Assembly (NCBI GenBank): GCA_017506845.1
Contig: JAFVMP010000024.1
Location: 1-9,983, forward strand
DNA from: Campylobacter sp.
GTDB lineage: Bacteria; Campylobacterota; Campylobacteria; Campylobacterales; Campylobacteraceae
Length of the DNA stretch: 9,983 nucleotides
Direction: 5' to 3'
The notes under the pieces are model-generated. The model was not told the DNA's origin. It did no database searches and saw only the letters and a list, made by a program, of their open reading frames with translations. The stretch's first letter is position 1; each line of letters begins with the position of its first letter. This document shows, piece after piece, positions 7,275 through 9,983 of the stretch. The position numbers and the translations under genes are program-made.

Positions 7275-8096
7275 TTACACCCACAAATTATCAATTAAGC
7301 GTGTATTACCTACATACGCAGCAATTAAAATGATAGTATTACCAAGTTCAATACTATCAACTGGTTTTAAACTCTTATCCACAATTTCGATATAATCAAC
7401 TTTTAAAGGTTCTAGACAGCTACTCATTGCATTTTTTATCTCAAGAGAGTTTAATTTATTTGCTTTAATTAAATTGCTAGCTTTCATCAAAGACCTTGAG
7501 ATTTTTAATGCTTGAGCTAATTCATCATCATTTAAGTATGAGTTACGACTTGAAAGCGCTAAGCCATCGCTAGAGCGAACTATATCAACAGGAATTATAT
7601 TAATTGGCATAAATAGCGATTTTACCATATGCTGTACTATTAAAAGCTGTTGGGCGTCCTTTTTGCCAAAGTATGCGTTTGTAGGATTTATGATATTAAA
7701 AAATTTAGTTAATACCGTACAAACACCATCAAAATGTCCAGGCCTTGTAGTGCCTTCGAGTGTGCTAGATAGCTCTTTTGGTGCTAAGATTTTTGGCTCT
7801 ATTTGGCTATAAATTTCATTAGCATCAGGCATAAATATTGCATCTACTCCACATAATTCACATATTTTAATATCAGCCTCAGGTGTTCTAGGATATCTAT
7901 CTAAATCCTCACCGGCTAAAAATTGTGTTGGATTGACAAAAATGCTTACTATAGTATGATCATTTTGTGATACAGAGCTTTTTAATAGCTGAGCATGACC
8001 GGCGTGCAAAGCACCCATTGTCGGCACAAAGCCTACATTTCCACTGCAAGTAGCACGGAATTGACGCACTTCTTGTACTGTTTTTAATATCTGCAT
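7275..8096 (-). CDS. panC: Pantothenate synthetase PanC
   Basis: PanC condenses pantoate with beta-alanine using ATP, the last step of pantothenate synthesis, in the cytoplasm. The 273-residue length is typical. Family motifs are all visible: [12 protein letters not shown] (residues 23-34, the HIGH-type nucleotide-binding motif), IFVNPTQF (52-59), RYPRTPEAD (67-75), [18 protein letters not shown] (118-135), [10 protein letters not shown] (142-151) and the KMSKS-like DGLALSSRN (177-185). The ATG at 8096 follows AAAAGAGAG, a good ribosome binding site. It is the first gene of a minus-strand operon with rimO and tilS. panB and panD are not in this window; in C. jejuni, as I recall, panB, panC and panD are together elsewhere. 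Confidence 0.95.
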   Translation of the reverse strand: MQILKTVQEVRQFRATCSGNVGFVPTMGALHAGHAQLLKSSVSQNDHTIVSIFVNPTQFLAGEDLDRYPRTPEADIKICELCGVDAIFMPDANEIYSQIEPKILAPKELSSTLEGTTRPGHFDGVCTVLTKFFNIINPTNAYFGKKDAQQLLIVQHMVKSLFMPINIIPVDIVRSSDGLALSSRNSYLNDDELAQALKISRSLMKASNLIKANKLNSLEIKNAMSSCLEPLKVDYIEIVDKSLKPVDSIELGNTIILIAAYVGNTRLIDNLWV

Positions 8097-8126
8097 AAGA
8101 CTCTCTTTTGAAATTTTTAATCTATA

Positions 8127-8135
8127 ATTTTAGCA
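8127..8135 (-). promoter_or_regulatory. Extended -10 promoter for panC-rimO-tilS
   Basis: The minus strand reads TGCTAAAAT, an extended -10 element (TG-N-TATAAT with one mismatch), 30 bases before the panC ATG. It sits in the 125-base divergent gap shared with prfB, with AT-rich sequence upstream and no obvious -35. Transcription would start near 8120. Confidence 0.45.
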
Positions 8136-8188
8136 TAAATTTCTAAAAATTTTTCCTTTAAATAATTAAATTTTAACCATATTTTAGA

Positions 8189-8194
8189 TAAAAT
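8189..8194 (+). promoter_or_regulatory. -10 box for prfB
   Basis: TAAAAT (within TAGATAAAAT) lies 27 bases before the TTG start of prfB, preceded by T-rich runs typical of Campylobacter sigma-70 promoters. It is back to back with the panC promoter candidate. AT richness limits certainty. Confidence 0.4.
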
Positions 8195-8221
8195 TTCGCC
8201 AAAAATTTAAAAGGTAAAACT

Positions 8222-9322
8222 TTGGATAACTATGAGTATAACGAACTTTTAAAGGGTTTAAAGATCAAGGTTGATAATATTGCTAAGGTTGTAAATCCCT
8301 CTTTAATACAATCAAGACTTAAAGAGATTGAAGCTTTAGAACAAGACCCTAGCTTTTGGAGTGATGTCCAAATGGCTGGACAAATAGGCAAAGAAAAGAC
8401 CAAATTAAACTCTATGCTAGCTAAATTTCAAAATGCTAAAAACTCATTAAATGATGCTATAGAATTATTTGATTTAGCAAATTCAGAAAATGATTTAGAT
8501 ACTATAAATTCGCTATTTGAGGACTCTGTTAAGTTAGAAGAGACTATTACAAATTTAGAAGTTGCCATGATGCTAAGCAGCGAAGATGATAGCAAAAATG
8601 CTATTGTAAGTATTCATCCAGGAGCTGGCGGAACTGAGAGTAATGACTGGGCTAGTATGCTATATAGGATGTATCTAAGATTTTGTGAAAGAGAAGGCTT
8701 TAAGGTTGAAACTTTAGATTTTCAAGAGGGCGATGAGGCTGGATTAAAAGATGTTAGCTTTATTGTAAAAGGTGAAAATGCTTATGGCTATTTAAAGGCT
8801 GAAAATGGAATTCATCGCCTAGTAAGAACCAGCCCATTTGATAGTGCTGGTAGGCGTCATACGAGCTTTTCAAGTGTAATGGTAAGCCCTGAGATTGATG
8901 ATGATATCGAGATTGATATCGATGAAAAAGATATAAGATATGATTATTATAGAGCCAGTGGAGCAGGCGGCCAACATGTAAATAAAACTGAATCAGCCGT
9001 ACGCATAACTCATCATCCAACTGGAATTGTAGTTCAATGTCAAAATGATAGAAGTCAGCATAAAAACAAAGCTACAGCTCTAAAAATGCTAAAATCAAGA
9101 CTATATGAGCTAGAGTTAGAAAAGCAAAGAGCAGCTAGTCAATCAGTAGAAAAAAGCGAAATGGGCTGGGGTCATCAAATTCGCTCATATGTTTTATTTC
9201 CATATAAACAGGTAAAAGATAATAGAAGCAATATCGCCTACTCGCAAGCTGATGCAGTTTTAGATGGTGATATCAAAAAGATAATAGAGGCTGTATTAAT
9301 TAGTCAAAAATCAAGTAATTAA
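8222..9322 (+). CDS. prfB: Peptide chain release factor 2 (RF2)
   Basis: RF2 ends translation at UGA and UAA codons in the ribosome A site. The 366-residue protein shows the RF2-specific stop-codon tripeptide SPF (204-206) in [17 protein letters not shown] and the catalytic GGQ (249-251) in [19 protein letters not shown]. The residue at the position equivalent to E. coli 246 is alanine (A245), as in most bacteria, unlike the threonine of E. coli K-12. The helical domain 1 is complete, starting [14 protein letters not shown]. The start is TTG at 8222, supported by AAGG at 8211-8214 and by the match of this N-terminus to Campylobacter RF2. The gene is in one frame throughout, without the in-frame UGA and CUU-slip site that autoregulates E. 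coli prfB. It is divergent from panC and probably cotranscribed with the small gene starting ten bases downstream. Confidence 0.96.
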   Translation: MDNYEYNELLKGLKIKVDNIAKVVNPSLIQSRLKEIEALEQDPSFWSDVQMAGQIGKEKTKLNSMLAKFQNAKNSLNDAIELFDLANSENDLDTINSLFEDSVKLEETITNLEVAMMLSSEDDSKNAIVSIHPGAGGTESNDWASMLYRMYLRFCEREGFKVETLDFQEGDEAGLKDVSFIVKGENAYGYLKAENGIHRLVRTSPFDSAGRRHTSFSSVMVSPEIDDDIEIDIDEKDIRYDYYRASGAGGQHVNKTESAVRITHHPTGIVVQCQNDRSQHKNKATALKMLKSRLYELELEKQRAASQSVEKSEMGWGHQIRSYVLFPYKQVKDNRSNIAYSQADAVLDGDIKKIIEAVLISQKSSN

Positions 9323-9331
9323 GGGGAGATA

Positions 9332-9658
9332 ATGAGTTTAGAACTAGTGCTAACTGGACTTGGATATAATGTAAATGATGCGCTTTTAGAGCAGGTAAAA
9401 AGAGTTTTATCAGCATCTGATTTTGATGAAAAAGAGATTGAGCATATTATAAATTTACATGAAAAAATAAAACATAGCGATGGGTTTGTCGCTCTATCTA
9501 ATAGTGAAGATAAATTTAAAATCAAATGTGAAAGTACTATTCCAGAAATTATTGATGAATTTAATGAGATTGTGCAGTCATGGGCTAGTAAGTATAAAAT
9601 CGTAATAGAAAAATTAGCTGGTAAACAGACCTATTATATACTAAGGAGAGAGGGGTGA
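9332..9658 (+). CDS. Conserved-looking hypothetical protein, 108 residues
   Basis: I do not recognise this family. The product is a small, charged, probably cytoplasmic protein without signal peptide or membrane segment. The first half looks helical (about residues 15-50, including DFDEKEIEHIINLHEKIKH). The second half mixes strands and helices (FKIKCESTIPEIIDEFNEIV, ending TYYILRREG). It has a single cysteine near position 70. It is clearly a real gene: GGGGAG at 9323-9328 is well placed before the ATG at 9332, it follows prfB by nine bases, and its stop overlaps the next start (GTGA). Codon use matches its neighbours. The context gives no clear function; cotranscription with prfB and a lipoprotein may be coincidental. 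Confidence 0.8.
   Translation: MSLELVLTGLGYNVNDALLEQVKRVLSASDFDEKEIEHIINLHEKIKHSDGFVALSNSEDKFKIKCESTIPEIIDEFNEIVQSWASKYKIVIEKLAGKQTYYILRREG
9643..9648 (+). promoter_or_regulatory. Ribosome binding site for the lipoprotein gene
   Basis: AAGGAG lies six bases before the GTG at 9655 and inside the last codons of the preceding gene. This strong Shine-Dalgarno match at ideal spacing decides in favour of the GTG start, which in turn places a lipoprotein signal at the N-terminus. Confidence 0.7.
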
Positions 9659-9983
9659 GAAGGGTTGTATTACCAATTTTGGTTGGATTTGCGCTAGCTG
9701 GCTGTTTACCAAAAACCCCATCTCCAATTACTATAAAACCAGCCCCTGCTCCAGCAAGTCAGCAAGAGATTAAGATGAAAATAGAGAATTTTTATGCTCA
9801 ATGCTCACAGCAAAATGATGCAGCAAAATGCAAAGGGCTGGTTGATGAGATTTATAAGAGTGGAGATTTTAAAAGTGCGGCGATTGCTTATGATATGGTT
9901 TGCTATGGTTTTCAGTATATTCCAGCATGTAAACAGCTAGCTGATATGTTTGCTCATGGCGATGGTATGCCAAAAGATATTGA
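9655..9983 (+). CDS. Lipoprotein with paired cysteines, Sel1/Hcp-like repeats (3' end beyond window)
   Basis: The frame starts at GTG 9655, overlapping the previous stop (GTGA), and stays open for 109 codons to the window edge. Residues 1-17 form a lipoprotein signal: two arginines, a hydrophobic stretch and the lipobox LAGC, with C17 as the lipidated cysteine. A proline-rich linker follows (about 18-34). A helical region then carries two cysteine pairs, C50/C59 and C83/C92, each with eight residues between and offset by exactly 33 residues. The last part, ACKQLADMFAHGDGMPKD, looks like the second helix and turn of a Sel1-like (TPR-related) repeat, as in the disulfide-stabilised Helicobacter cysteine-rich proteins. 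It probably sits in the periplasm or at the outer membrane as a protein-interaction module. Function is unknown and the number of repeats cannot be seen. Confidence 0.78.
   Translation, partial: MRRVVLPILVGFALAGCLPKTPSPITIKPAPAPASQQEIKMKIENFYAQCSQQNDAAKCKGLVDEIYKSGDFKSAAIAYDMVCYGFQYIPACKQLADMFAHGDGMPKDI

Noticed and set aside
7274..7294. Longer rimO start at 7294 adding MIICGCN
   Set aside because: It would overlap panC by 20 bases and give an N-terminus unlike other RimO proteins. The ATG at 7273 matches the family and lies right after the panC stop.
8199..8225. CCAAA/TTTGG pairing around the prfB ribosome binding site and TTG start
   Set aside because: Five base pairs closing a 17-base AT-rich loop is too weak to support a regulatory hairpin.

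Overview
The window is AT-rich, gene-dense DNA from the bacterial chromosome of a Campylobacter-type epsilonproteobacterium (Campylobacterota). Several protein sequences point there: an HP0268-family small protein directly before miaB, a MiaB closely resembling the Campylobacter form, a short TilS with a changed PP-loop, and an RF2 gene read in one frame with no programmed frameshift. Gene order as I remember it from Campylobacter jejuni matches in two separate blocks, so this is probably another Campylobacter species and not C. jejuni. I see no rRNA, tRNA, insertion sequence, prophage or CRISPR array. No gene-free stretch exceeds about 190 bases.

Layout. Positions 1-561 (minus) hold the 5' part of nusA, running off the left edge. 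A 187-base divergent promoter region follows. From 749 to 5011 a plus-strand run of six tightly packed genes reads: HP0268-family protein, miaB, a DUF374-type acyltransferase, and three genes whose size, order and topology match PilM, PilN and PilO of type IV pilus / type II secretion inner-membrane platforms. The third overlaps tail-to-tail, by 35 bases, with a minus-strand operon read panC-rimO-tilS (8096 down to 4977). A second divergent promoter region (8097-8221) separates panC from a plus-strand group of prfB, a 108-residue protein of unknown function, and a lipoprotein gene cut by the right edge.

How the genes fit together. Much of the window is translation and RNA machinery: NusA (elongation and antitermination), MiaB (tRNA A37 methylthiolation), RimO (the paralogous enzyme acting on ribosomal protein S12), TilS (lysidine in the AUA-reading tRNA-Ile) and RF2 (UGA/UAA termination). 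PanC (pantothenate) is a metabolic gene in the rimO operon. The PilM/N/O-like trio is the most interesting part. No pilus ATPase, secretin, platform or pilin gene accompanies it, and in the related Helicobacter pylori homologous PilM/N/O proteins have been reported as a cage around the flagellar motor. I therefore infer a flagellar-cage or other pilus-derived envelope role; the sequence alone does not prove it.

Alternative start codons are common: TTG for miaB, tilS and prfB, and GTG for the lipoprotein. Most genes inside each operon overlap or nearly touch, which suggests translational coupling.
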